A DNA stretch of 64,000 nucleotides from Diplolepis rosae (GCA_030998225.1 JAPYXD010000522.1:5766001-5830000), one strand, 5' to 3'. Positions 36,320-48,333 are shown, counted from the first letter of the stretch. The notes: a model not told the origin generated them from the sequence alone. Numbers and translations are program-made.

Positions 36320-36893
36320 ACATTTATGTGCCTCTCGCGCGTAAACTCGTTTTTATGCTACAGTAGAGAGTAGCGTAATGTTGTGTATTACGAAACAGAG
36401 GAATGTAATGTAAAAATTGAACTGCGCATGCGCCTATTACGATACAGCGGAACATAATCTTCTTCTTATTTTTCTTCTTCTTCGTACAGCGTTGGCACCG
36501 TACTGAAAAAGCCTTGTACATTTGAACTGTGCATGTGTCTATTACAATACGCTACTACTACACAAGATGGAGAAAATCAAAATCGCCGGAAGTATTCGCA
36601 AAATGTCAAGCGCAATGGACGAGAATCATGATGAATACTAGATTAGATTCGAGTGTACGCACAAAAACTCGTATACGCACCGGAGTCACATAAAATAGAA
36701 TATGTGCCAATGCACACAATTTGGGAAATTACGAGACTCGCGACAATGCACGCAGGAATGATCGCGCCTCAGCTTCGTCTCGGCTTCTTCTCGGCTTTGC
36801 CTCAGCTACGCCTTGGCTTTGATTTCCTCCGAGCATTGTCGCTCTTCGCGTAATAACCCTCATTATGCGCCTAGGCACAAAATATACTATTGT
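36320..36893. mobile_element. Insertion element with GTGCCTCTCGCGCGTAA end
   Basis: Copy A shows the empty site (GCGTAAAT...TTTGCATGAAG near 16780). The inserted DNA starts ATTTATGTGCCTCTCGCGCG and ends GCGCCTAGGCACAAAATATA, weak inverted termini. A partial second copy, including AACTCGTTTTTACGCTACAG and TTGAACTGCGCATGCGCC, lies at 49650-49980. It contains a run of CTTCTTCTTCTT. No transposase. Confidence 0.6.
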
Positions 36894-36976
36894 ATTTTTT
36901 GCATGAAGTATACTGTCTCGTATACTTAGGAGACGAATTCGAGTATATGAATTGTATACCTTTTCAGAAAATGTTA

Positions 36977-39900
36977 TTACCGGTTAAAGCGTAACCAGGG
37001 GGATATTGGAATTGAGCCCCTGATGGGGCATTGTTTACTCGTTTCATTCCAGGTTATAAACTTGTCAACCTTCTTCAATAACTGACGGATCTCATTTTGT
37101 CGATCGATAACGTTCAGATACTGTACATAAGTGTTATTTTCATTGCTACGATTCAGAACTATATAAGCAATTCCAATAAGCTTTCTATCCTTAATTAGAG
37201 CTCCGCCAATATATTCCTGAAATATCGAAAGAGTTCAATTTTCAATCTGATTTCAAAGAAAGAAAATAGATTAGGTTTCGGTACTTATAATTTTATGAAA
37301 AAATATGATAATATTTACTGTTTTTAAGTTTTCTTGTGTGTATTAATATCACTTGTTGCACTCACCTTGAAATCGATTTTATCACTTATCCAGACACCTA
37401 TGTCTGTGGGAGTAAAAGTTGTTGCTGTAATTTTATTTATTTTTTTCATCAGACTTTCCGTAGGCTACAAAAGATTAAACATACAATTTTAATTTGACAT
37501 CATAAATCACTGAACTAGGTTCAATCATGTAATACTTCATATACACCCAGAAAAAAGTTTTATTTAAATTTAAGTAATAATTCTTTTAGCTTATGCGACT
37601 TTTCAGGCATCCATTTCTTAAATTCGAAAAAAAAGAACAATCATGAAATATTTATAAATCAAAGGAACTTTTCTTTCACCGTATAGCAATGCAGAAATGT
37701 GTTTGATTCAAAGGTTATTTTTATCAAAATAACTTTTTTCTAGGTGTAGATAATACTGTCGCATCGTATGTCTGACATAATTGCAGAAGAACTATCGGAG
37801 CTGTACTGGTTTAGTGCTACTTGATAATAGACGATATAAGATAAATGCGCTTCATTTCATAGTTATTTCAGCATAACTCAACCTTATTATTTAATTCCAA
37901 TATACTCTTCATACAAACTTACAAATGGTTAATTTATTAAAACACCTTTTTATATTTACTTTTCTTCTACCAGCCACTAGGATGAATTTGCTGCTATCTC
38001 AAGAGACTAAGTTTTATTACTTTTCGGAAAACAGAACATTTTTGTTCAATTTATTGAAATATGAATTCTTTCATTCCAATGAAATTGTTCGGTACATTGT
38101 GACAGGAATTTTCAAACTAAGGTAAATGAAAATTTATGTTATAATACTAAATCGTTTGAAAAGTACCAAGCCTAAGTAGTAATAAAACAACATTTTTTCA
38201 GAAAATTTGCATTCATTCTTCAACATAGTTCCCTTCCAACTCAATACACTCATTCCAATGGGTATCTAAAACCTCGATGCCATTTTTATAGTAGTCGGCG
38301 TTCAACTCCTTAAGGTGGCTTCGGCGTTTATAAAAAAAATCCCTGACGGCTCTGAAACCTAGAGATTATCAAAATAATATTCACTAGATTCATTCGGAAA
38401 AAAGAAATACCATTGTTGACGATGTCATTTCCGAAAAAGTCGCTACCAAAAAAGTGTCAGTTTAACACGTAGTCTTATGGGACTACTCATCAAAATCGTC
38501 GACACTCCGAAACAAAATCACGAGTCCTCATAAAACAAATATATACCAATACTTTCGATTTCGAGAAATCTATTAGTTTATTAAAAAAACACAGGGTTGA
38601 CGACTTCAGTCAAGAGATAATTGCAATAAAAGTATAGAATATAAAAATCGTTTCTCCCAGCCACTGCAGATGCGCAGTACGTTTGGCAACAGCACATCGA
38701 CTATAATACCTATGATAATCAAAAAACTAAGACGCAATAAGCATTCATGTAAAACGTGCCCCCACGGAGCCACACACTTCATACGAGACCAAACGCCGGA
38801 GCCCCCTTAAAATACGCGTTTGTTTCGGTGATGACCCCTTGATTCAAGTAAAATCTTTTGCGAGCCAGCCATCTCTTCAAGTTTGGGAAGAGATAATAAT
38901 AGCAGTCTGCCAAATGGTCACAAAGCGGCGCAATAACTCCTTTGAATTCCGCTTGAACACATCCAAATTATATTGAGAAACATCATCTCGTTTCAACTTT
39001 TGATCGCCAGTGAGCATGCGCGGCACTCATTGCGTACATGCCTTCCACATGTTCAAATGATTTTTCAAAATGTTGTGTACACGTTCAGTTGAGATGTTCA
39101 CCATCTCATCAATCTCACGCATTTTCAATTTACGCTCATCGGTCACTGAATGTAGAACTTTTCTGATAATTTCTGGCGTAGTCGCGTCTGAATGCCTCCC
39201 AGAACGTGGTTCGTCATTTATGCTCGTACGTCTAAACTTGAACTCTTGCATTCACCCTTTGACAGTTGTGTTCGATGGGGTACATGTGCCACAATACTTA
39301 TCAAGCTTTTCTTTAGCTTCTTTAGCTGTTTTCTCTCTCAAAGAATAATGTTTAATGAGAATGTTTTTTTTTCATTGTTTATAAAATCACTGAGATGATG
39401 ACGCAAAAATTACTCTCCAATACAAACTACTTGAAAGATTGTAATGAAACTTTGGATTTACTGTTTTTAAGACTAGCACTTCACAAAAATGATAATCATT
39501 TTATATTTGTGACGCCAACTGGTCGACAAGCCCGGGACTTTGTAAATGACCTAGTAAATGCGGCTTTCTGTTAATGTAACTAAAATTTTCTGCACGGAAC
39601 ACATTAGAGATCAGAAAAATATGAATGATTACTGGAAACCAGGAATGACTACCAGGTGAGAAAAGGGTGTTACGTTTAGGAATGAGTTGTGTACTGTTCA
39701 ATACCCTCTTTTTCTTTTTAGTAATCATTCCTGTTTTGTAATAATCGTTCATATTCTTATGGTCTCCATTTTTCTCCACGTGTTGCTTTCACAGAATCTT
39801 GATTGACAGTACATGTTCTGTTGATTCATTATCATACATCTTTCTTTTTACATCTAGAATCTGTAATAATTGGATCAGTACTAGTCCCAATCTGTTCCAC

Positions 39901-42900
39901 TATTTAAACTCAATTTTGCGATCTTGCCTATCAATATTAAATAAGCACATTGCTAGAAGTGGATTTTTACCTTTTGCCATCCAATTGCATAAGCTGTTAT
40001 TTTTGGAGACTTCAGTTCATCTTGGTCACCATCAACCGAGTAATTAATCCATAGTTCACAATTTTTGTCGGTTGGAAGGTTTACCTCTAACTAAATCGGG
40101 AAATCAATTCAATAAATTATTAAAAACTTTAGGTCAAGGAAGGGGTTATGGGGTCACCCTTTTCCCAGGTAATAAAGCAATTTTAATAACAATGTGCAAG
40201 GAAAAGAAATTATGATGCACCCGATATTTTATGTAACAGTGTATGGTTTCTTCAGTTTACTTAATTCATAACACTGGCTAAAGAAAAAATTTTCTGTTAG
40301 CTGCAGGATATACAACAATTTTTTTAGGGTGACTTGGGAACGCTGAATTTGAAAATGACCATCATTTTGCTCAATCAGTTCTAATAAAATATTTATAGTA
40401 CTATTTCGCCAACTTTCATTCGATCACGTTAAAATTTTAACACAACAAAGGAGATAGATAAAGCTAGAAATTCAGTAAATTTTATTTAAATTGTACAAAA
40501 AATTGTTTGTGTAGCAACGCTTTGAATTTTTATGATTGATGAATTTTGGCTAAAATATCGAGTTCCTTAGTTTGAACATAATTCTTGAAGGGAATGACTT
40601 TATAAATCTGTATAATTTGAAGTTTTCCAGTTCAATTAGGACCCATAGCTACATTTCGAATGGTCTTTAGTTGAATTATTTAATAAACAAATATACGAAT
40701 TTGAATGTTTGCATATCATAAAAACGGTTTTTTTTGCAATATCGTAAAAACAAGAACTGGTAAAGCAAAATGATAGACATTTTTGGATTCGATGTGCCCA
40801 AATCACCCTAGAAAAATTGTTGTCTACCTTGTAGCAAAATGGCTGTTGACCAGTATTCTGCAACTAGGGTGAAAAATAGTATATTGTGCAATTAGGGAAA
40901 ATAAATGTTTACACTGTGTTGGACACGATTTTTTTTCTACTGCACGGAGGAAAAAATCTGACTATAATAGTAAGAGCACTAGTCATGCTTTTGTAGCAGG
41001 TTCCGTTCTTGCTATCCTGGTGAAAAAATCATACATTTTAAGCAGGGATCCCTTCATACTAAAAAAGTACTAAGTCGCATGCTTTCAGAGCAGTTGTGTC
41101 TTGCGTAAATAGTTCGAACTTCGCCTTACTATGATTGCAAGAAACCCATCCTATTTCAGTATGAGTTCTCTTACAACCGAAATGTTAGGCCACGCCTACT
41201 TTCGAACGTAGCACCTCACATGTTCTCCCGGTTGTAAAAGAGAACTCATACTGAAATAGGATGAGTTTCTTACAACCGTAGTCAGGCGAGAACATTCCTC
41301 TCACAGCACATGACACTAGCAGTAATGGCATGCGCTTGTTTCTTTTATAGTATAAGACATTTCATGCTAAAAATGCATCAGTTGATGCCAATACTAGTCG
41401 AAGCTCATACCAATTTCGCACATTTTTTTTTCTTTTTGTGAGAAGGAAAAATATCGAAATCTTTTATAGACGTTGTACAGGACTCTCCTAGGACGGGTAT
41501 AGGCATACCTGTTGAAACCAAAAACCCCCTCTCGAACCAATACACCCGTGACTTTCATCCGCGGCCACACGCCCGTTAGGCAAACCGACTAGCTGCGCTA
41601 GCCGGGGAGGAATAAAAGGAAACCTTCCCCGAACGACGCGGACAGCCAAGTCGACCGAAACGCAGGACTGCAGGCGCGAGGCCCTGATGCGATTTCTACT
41701 TGCCCTCTCCGTTGTTACGCTCTCGACGCCCATCGAACTCTTTCATCTTGATCAAAAGTGTGACGAATGACTCGATGAGCGTCTAGTTCCCGCTCAGACT
41801 GGAGCATGAGAGAGACCATCGTGTCAGGAGTGAGCTCGGCACCCACTGCCTGACCGAGGGCCTCCATTGCAACACCCCATTTTGCGCAGACGAAGAGTGC
41901 GTGCTCTGCATTATCCACAGGGAAATCGCAGTAGCACCACATCTCCTCGTCTCTTTTCTTAAAGAGCCTGAGGTACGCGTTAAAGCAGCCATGGCCTGAG
42001 AGCGCTTGTGCCAAATTAATGCGGATTTCCCCGTGCTCTCTGTCTAGCCAGGTGGCGAGCTCCGGGATCAGGCGGTAGGTCCATCTCCCGGCCTGTTCAT
42101 CTTGCTATCCCATCTGACATTTCTCGACAAGACTGCGCCTTCCATCCTTGTGGATGGCCTCCTTTGCGCGAGCGATTTGCTGCAGATCGGTACAGGTAAG
42201 CTCCTTGCGGAGCTGAAGGTCTCCTGCCTTTCCTCCGCCAATAAATCTATTGGCGGAAATCTCGCCAGGACCTACACAGGACTCGTAGAGACAGTTCTAT
42301 ATGCTGAAACTATTCTCAGCGCGATAGATCTCTGCGCCGAGAACAGCCTCCTCTGGACAGCATGGCTTTGCGAGTGTGGAGTTTCTCTGTTCTCTGCTTC
42401 TCTTCGGTGCGTCTACTGTCTGCTCGGTTATTACTCGTACTGCTAACATCAACTCGACCTGGGCTGGTAAAGTAATCTTTTTCAACAAATACTTGCTTTG
42501 GGTCCCTAAAACACGTGCGAGAAGCCGAGGAAACCATAAGGCTGCTACTAAATATTAGATTGTGTAGTCAGGGGCTGAGGCGCTGTTTTTGGGGCGAGGA
42601 CTGAAATATCGGTTGAGGCCCAAAAACGCCCCAGCTCCGTAGCACACACAGTATTTTTTGAAAAACACGCACCAGAAAGATGCTTCCAGCACCAAAAAGC
42701 AGCCTTGAGGTTGTACATTTGCGATACGGCGCACCACGCGCATATGACTGAATACACATAAGTGTGAATACACAAATCGCTGGTCGAAAAGGTATGTTTT
42801 CAAGGCTGCTTTTCTAGGTGCTCGAAGTATTTTTTGTGCATGTTTTGAAAAATATTACATTGTTAACCAAGTGGGGGATCTAGGAAATTTTCAAAGAGTA

Positions 42901-45900
42901 TGGAGTTGCCTCGTAAGCGAAGCGAGCGGGGTAATCATGCCTTTCTTTGATTGTGAACAGCTGCTTTAAAAACAGAATTGGAAGACGTTTTTACATTACA
43001 TTGTGACCGCGACAAAAATTGGATCCACTATAATAATCCGAACCGTAGAAAATCATGGAGGATGCCCAGACATGTCTCCACGTCGACGCCTAGATCGAAT
43101 ATTCACGGTACCAAGGTTATGCTCTTCATTTGGTGGAACCAGCTCGATGTGGTGTATTATGAGCTGTTGAAACCGATTGAAACAATCACAGGGGATCAGT
43201 ATTGAACGCTATTGATGCATTCGCGCCAACCACTAAAGGAGAAACGGTCACAGTACCAAGGGAGACTACCACTTTTTTTCGTTCGATAACACACGGCCTG
43301 GCTAATCAGTATCTACGCTCTTATGAAGAAGTCAAGAAGTGGATTGATTTGTGGATCGCCTCAAAAAACGCATTATTTTTCGAGATGATATCCAAAAATT
43401 GACAGAAAGATGGAAAAAGGGGGTGGCTAGTGACATACAGTACTTTGAGTCACAAAAATTCAATCAATTTTAAATGTTAAAATGGACTTATAGTAATACT
43501 GCAGTGATTTTCGCTACAGTAGCAGAGACTGCTACGCAAAGGCAACCATTAATTAATTGACATTATTGCATTTCGCGTTGAACTACTCACTGTTATGACT
43601 GCAAATTTGTCTGGCTTGGGATCATTCCTATCGTACACTATATTTACAATTTTATGATCTGTTTGACCCATCCAAACAAAACGGCGATTTGAATCTTCTT
43701 TAAATTTCTGTTTATAAGGAGCTAAGGCATTTTGGCTACTGATTAGAGATGCCCCACATAAAAATTCATCATTAAAAACTACATAAACGAGGAAACTTGT
43801 AGATCCATCGTAGACGTCGTCTATCAACATATTTCAGAAAATTAAATAATAAATTTTATTTTATTTAAAATGAGAAAAGGAATGATTGGTATTCAGGCTA
43901 TGAACCAAACACCACATGACCAACTTTCCCCTTCACCAACATTATTTGACTGTAAACTTATATCTATGCCAAATAAAATATAAATTTAATTTTGGTTAAA
44001 ATAAACCCAGCAAACACTGTTATATAACATGTTTGTAACTGTTACGTAACAGATTGTAACACGTTACATAGCTGGTGACTTACTGGTGAGTCACCTGTGA
44101 CGCAAAATGTCACAATGTGTGATAAATTAGTTCTATAACAGCTCTGTAACACTGTGATGTAATGGGTCTGTAACAGACTTATGTAACATATGTGCTATAT
44201 TGTTACGCAGAATCAATGTTAATATGTTCTATATGTGATATGTAATTATGTTATATAGAAGTTTTGTAAAAGCGATATGTAAATAGTATGTAACGGAGAT
44301 ATGTTAAACAGATATACGATAATAAAATATTGATAATACACAACTCATTTCTGTGAGTCAAATTTTGCACCTTTGTGTTATTTGGCGATTACGGGGAATT
44401 AAAATATCTATATATAATATTACATGATTGTTACATATCTGATAATAACGTGCATTATACACAACTTACATAACTATTCCGTAACATTGTTACATTACCC
44501 TTTCGTAACAAAGCAACAAAATTGTAATAGATCATTTAGGTAACCAAGTTATAGAAAAGATGTTACGTGATTCTCACATAAAAAGTAGGTAACATTGTTT
44601 ATGTTACTAATGTACATTATCCTTACGTAACAAAGAAACGATATTGTTATAGATCATTCGGACAACCAAGTTACAGAACAAATGTTACATGATTCTTGCA
44701 TAATAATTATGTCACATTGTTACATAGCTTTTATTACTGTACATTATACACGACTTACATAATTATACAGTAATGCCGTGACAGTTCACTTACATAACAT
44801 TATGACAAAATTGTTACAGGTCGTGTGTGTAACACAATTAGAGAACGAATTTTACATTGTTTTTCTATAACATATACATCCCACTGCTACAGAATTGTTA
44901 CATTCACTCTTTTATTGATCTTTTACATCTTCACGCGGTAACAATCTTAGATAACATTGTTACCTTCCCGTTATATAGCAATTACATCACTTAACAATAA
45001 CAATCGTTACATAAACAGAAATAACTATGTTACCCTTTTGTTACGGAGCGGTTACATAACGTGTTTGCTGGGAACAAAATGTAACTGAGAAATTTTTCTT
45101 TGCAGTGCAACAAACCAATTAATTTGAAAGCTTTTGAATCAGTCAAAAGTGATGTTTTTCAGTTAACAATGATTGATAAGCAGTAAAAAATGACTAATTG
45201 TAAAGCAACAAGTTCTACATGCAAGGAAAATGTCACATTTCATGCATGTGGTACAAAAATATTCACTTTTTTGGTTTGATGAAATGTTTACATATCGTAA
45301 AATGACCTAAACGTATTAATAATAAATTAATAATAATTCCTGGTGTTTTAGGTGAATCAGAATATTTGATAAAAAATATTTTTCATGACAATCCAAAAAA
45401 TGTTCCTTAATTTTGTTTCTTTAATACAAAATACATAAAGATTTTTTTTTAGAAATCGATTGAAGTTATGAGATGCCCAATTTTATTAGCTCTCATTCAA
45501 AAAAAGAAAAGTTAAAATCGGATAGAAATTGAAGGGCCACCAACAATAACTTTCCGAGCGCTCGAAATGGCGGAAAACTATTGTCCAGGCACGAAAATCG
45601 TGATAAAATTTTTTTTTCTGTCATTCGCAAAAACAAAAATACCCTTTTGTAGAATCTGTCATGACGCATTTTTTATCTTAATGCAATTTTTATGCAGCCT
45701 AAATAGTTTTTTAAATAAAAATTAAAAATACTCAATTTTTCGTCATCAAAAATGATCGAAAATCAGTGTTTTTCAAAATATGAATTGCTATCACTCGGTC
45801 AATTTTTGACGAAATCGTTTGTTTTTTTATCAATAGACGTGCAATACTTTAACGGAGCCCATGTATTGAATGAAATATGTCGAAACATTTTTCATTAAAT

Positions 45901-48333
45901 AATATTTTAATGTTAATAAAAAAACATGTTCTTGTGGATGGCCCGGTAGAAAGTCTCTAATAAATTTCCGATTACGGAAAACTTCCAGCGACAAAGTTGT
46001 TTTTTACCCTTAGAGGAACTTTTCTGGAAATTTCCAGAAATATTTGTTTGTTATTGCGAAGTGGGCAGCGATGTATTTCGAAAGTCGCTCCGCCGTCTTA
46101 CGCATTTTAGGTGTGTGTATTAAGATTAAAAATACGTCATGACAAATTCTACAAAACGGTATTTTTGTTTATTTGAATGACATTGAAAAACATTGAACGC
46201 GTTTTTCTCGAAAGGTCTATTTCGGAGACGGGTGACATGATTCCGTAAAAGCTACTGAATGGATTTAGTTCAAAATTGGACAGCATATATATTGCCCTAT
46301 ATAGCACAATACCATCCATGAACGTTCCTAGAGCTAAGAAAATGTCCGAGTTTTTTCAACCTTCCAAAGCAATATTCTCTGAATGTTCCTGTGGAACGTT
46401 CCAGGAACGTTCAAAAGGAAAATTGGGAGAACATTCGCAGAGAACGTTCCTGGAAACTTACATAGCAACGTTCAGAATGCATTTATAGCGAACAATCGCA
46501 GAACTTTTTGCATGAACATTAAGAGAATAGTCGCAGAGAACGTTTCTGGAACCTTTCATAGGAACGTTCGGAGAGCATTTCTAACGAATGTTTGTAGAAC
46601 TTTTAGCGGGAACATTCACGTGGTAATGCGAAAGACGAGAAAAAATAGTGACCTTAAGGTAGAAATCAGATAAGTAAGATATTTCTTAAAGGACTGGTTT
46701 TTTTTCTACTTCCCGGAGGGTAATTGAACAGTTCCTTTGTAATCGAACATCGTTGAATAATTTTAAAATATATCTTTCTTTTGTAAGATATCGTATCTGC
46801 GCATTATACTTTTTTTACTATTAAGCTCATGGATTAAATGGTACGCATGTCGTTGGTAATTTCAATTATAGTATGTAAGACTTATAAAATTAAAAAACTA
46901 AAATGGATTGCGATTTCTCGATAAGTACTGCATGTAATGGATTAAATTTTGCGTATTTTCATTCAGTATTCATTTTTGATGCCGAATAGTCATTTGAAAA
47001 CAATAAATACCATCAACATTTGATAATATTCAATAACAAATCAATACCTGTCAATTATTTGTTTTTCGCGATTCGTAGTGATAAAGTGACGAATAAATTT
47101 TATGTTTCGAAAAATATGAAGTGACAAAGTTATTTATATGTATTTAAGGAAGTTTTTCAGAAAATTTCAAATTATTCGTACTAAAAATAAAGAATTCAGA
47201 AGGTTGTTAATAAAAAGCGCGCGACGCACGAAGCGCTAAAGTTGAATTATTCAACAGAATTCCGCGGTTTTCTCAGTTTATTTGTGAAGTTGTGACTGGA
47301 AATCATGCGATTGTACATAATTTTTTCGTAAACAATTAATCGTGAAATTAAATTTTATTAATTATTTTATTAACAACTCTCTTAATTCTTTATTTTTAGT
47401 ACGAATAATTTAAAATTTTCCGAAAAACTCCCTTAAATACAAATAAATAATTTTGTCACTTCATAGTTTTCGAAACATAAAATTTATTCGTCACTTTTTC
47501 GCTCCGAATCGCGAAAAACAAAGAATTGACAGGTATTGATTTGTTATTGAATATTATCAAATGTTGATGGTATTTATTGTTTTTGAATGACTATTCGGCA
47601 TCAAAAATGAATACTGAATGAAAATACGCAAAATTTAATCTATTGCATGCAGTACTTACCGAGAAATCGCAATTTATGTTTTTTGAAGCATTGATTTTAG
47701 GTTATTCAAAAAATACCTTTTATATTTCTTTTTTCGTAATAATCATGTTGGTCTAAAAAATACTATATAAGATACGAAAAACCGTTATTACACAAAATTG
47801 TTCTCGATAAAAGTTCTAAAAATTCGCATTTACACATTTTTTAATAAGATTTATATTTTTGTTTTGATTTTAAAAAAACACTTCTGAAAATAAAAAATTT
47901 CATTTTTTAACCAAAATATGCAAGATATATAGAAAACCTTATTATAAAATTCTATAAATTTACATTTACACTCTTTTGATAGTTTTGATTTAATACGACA
48001 CTTATTTAAACTAGAACATGCGTGATATGGATAAAACGTTATAATGCAAAATTGTTTGCTGAAATAAATTTCACGAATTTTCAACCGCACATTGTTTAAA
48101 TTATTTGTGAGATGAATGAATGGAAACCAAAACTGAAATGCAAAAATAATAACATCAAGCGCGAGTGTCGTAATGAGAATATATTCCTCAAAGTCGGAGT
48201 AACTTTGAGGAAATTTAAATCACATATTTTGTTTTTTGGTTTAATTAACTTTTTAATACTCATTATAAATACCTTGAGAATAAACGACTATTAAAAGCGT
48301 GGAAAGTTGTGCAAAAGTACATAGATGCTTCAT
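36977..48333 (-). CDS. Secreted serine protease homologue (pseudoprotease), copy B, five exons
   Basis: Exons: 48333-48273 (signal peptide MKHLCTFAQLSTLLIVVY, phase 1 end), 43820-43591, 40090-39971, 37464-37366 and 37216-36977 (stop TAA). All introns are GT-AG with matching phases. The sum is 750 bp, so 249 residues plus stop, the normal size of a single-domain chymotrypsin-like protein. Exon 2 has FLCGASLISSQNALAPYKQK where active enzymes have TAAHC, so the His is gone. Exon 3 has LPTDKNCELW and ends AYAIGWQK (GWG-type). Exon 5 opens EYIGGALIKDRKLIGIAY; against GDSGGPL the Ser is Ile. It should therefore be secreted and catalytically dead, acting if at all by binding, as regulatory or venom SPHs do (function inferred). 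Introns 1 to 3 are 4.5, 3.5 and 2.5 kb and full of transposons; intron 4 is 149 bp. Confidence 0.78.
37554..37746. mobile_element. TA-flanked MITE, copy B allele
   Basis: Same element as 17436-17641 with ends CACCCAGAAAAAAGTT / AACTTTTTTCTAGGTG, flanked by TA. It is 13 bases shorter than in copy A. It lies 5' of SPH exon 4 in the transcript sense, in intron 3. Confidence 0.72.
37925..38125 (+). CDS. Hypothetical + strand ORF with signal-like start
   Basis: The ATG at 37925 gives MVNLLKHLFIFTFLLPATR, which looks like a signal peptide, then 47 more residues to a stop overlapping a GTAAAT donor-like site. The upstream 100 bases (with GATATAAGATAA and TTTCAGCATA) are shared with copy A at 17730-17822. 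In copy A the ORF itself was deleted just after ATGG. It could be the first exon of a gene antisense to the SPH intron, or chance. Not recognised. Confidence 0.3.
   Translation: MVNLLKHLFIFTFLLPATRMNLLLSQETKFYYFSENRTFLFNLLKYEFFHSNEIVRYIVTGIFKLR
38226..39375 (-). pseudogene. Mariner transposase remnant, copy B
   Basis: Minus strand: KEAKEKLDKYCGTCTPSN (about 39330-39270), then an open piece 39251-39027 with EFKFRRTSINDEPRSGRHSD and MVNISTERVHNILKNHLNMW, the helix-turn-helix linker of a mariner transposase. The catalytic part is decayed. A separate C-terminal block near 38330-38226 reads LKELNADYYKNGIEVLDTHW and ends CIELEGNYVEE. Part of the middle (38400-38700) is unrelated DNA also found in copy A. 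Inactive and older than the duplication. Confidence 0.78.
41103..41325. mobile_element. Inverted-repeat insertion present only in copy B
   Basis: The equivalent copy A site (21575) reads GTTGTGTCTTGTAATAATGG without it. The arms 41116-41180 and 41232-41294 mirror each other: CCTATTTCAGTATGAGTTCT against AGAACTCATACTGAAATAGG. Spacer is about 50 bases. A young MITE-like palindrome. Confidence 0.75.
41425..42545 (-). mobile_element. R1-type retrotransposon 3' part, copy B insertion
   Basis: Minus strand: the open piece 42014-41715 reads MAQALSGHGCFNAYLRLFKK, then CYCDFPVDNAEHALFVCAKW, the cysteine-histidine C-terminal domain of R1-clade ORF2 protein downstream of the reverse transcriptase. The 3' untranslated region ends in an A-rich tail at about 41425. 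Upstream (42100-42540) is frameshifted ORF2 sequence. It is 5'-truncated, absent from copy A, and therefore inserted after the duplication. It is closely related to 53645-54639. Confidence 0.85.
42955..43475 (+). pseudogene. Mariner transposase catalytic-region remnant, copy B
   Basis: Plus strand 42978-43205 reads HCDRDKNWIHYNNPNRRKSW, with the first catalytic aspartate of GDE/KxW replaced by DRDKNW. It continues VMLFIWWNQLDVVYYELL, and after a frame change YEEVKKWIDLWIASKNALFF, ending with a decayed C-terminus near 43475. A shorter allele is at 22425-22775. It lies in SPH intron 2. Confidence 0.82.
44006..45072. mobile_element. Foldback element of TGTTAC words with CCCAGCAAACA ends
   Basis: The exact inverted termini CCCAGCAAACA (44006) and TGTTTGCTGGG (to 45072) bound 1067 bp. 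The interior is made largely of degenerate GTTACAT / ATGTAAC / TGTTAC words in both orientations. Copy A has an uninterrupted equivalent (GGTTAAAAGTAACAAAATG near 23310). The target duplication could not be fixed because the flanks are A-rich. It sits in SPH copy B intron 1. Confidence 0.8.
45540..46260. repeat. Long inverted repeat
   Basis: TTTTGTAGAATCTGTCATGA (45652) mirrors TCATGACAAATTCTACAAAA (46138), and the pairing continues outward through AACAAAAATACC / GGTATTTTTGTT and inward through GCATTTTTTATCTTAAT. Outer borders uncertain. Confidence 0.6.
46294..46640. mobile_element. Foldback element fragment (GAACGTTC family)
   Basis: It starts GCCCTATATAGCACAATACC and continues ATGAACGTTCCTAGAGCTAAGAAAATG in pieces, matching the left arm of 5950-6819 including GAGCTAAGAAAATGTCCG. 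Only one arm is present. The ORFs here are the repeat in translation. Confidence 0.7.
46905..47690. repeat. 780-bp palindrome
   Basis: The arms 46905-47213 and 47363-47690 are reverse complements (for example TTTGATGCCGAATAGTCATT against AATGACTATTCGGCATCAAA), with a spacer of about 150 bp containing GCGCGCGACGC. Ends near GCGATTTCTCGATAAGTACT / AGTACTTACCGAGAAATCGC. It lies in SPH copy B intron 1. Confidence 0.75.

Larger units (their letters stand above)
36238..45341. repeat. Segmental duplication, copy B
   Basis: Collinear with 16697-24065. Differences that date events after the duplication are insertions at 36320-36893, 41103-41325, about 41430-42545 and 44006-45072. There is also a 475-bp stretch (37927-38404) that copy A lacks, joined there across the short shared phrase AAATACCATTG. 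Copy B continues to about 48720 through homology at 48130-48720. Confidence 0.9.

Noticed and set aside
41715..42014. Separate host gene with a zinc motif
   Set aside because: The same reading occurs at the end of the R1 ORF2 at 53878-54639, so it is retrotransposon sequence.
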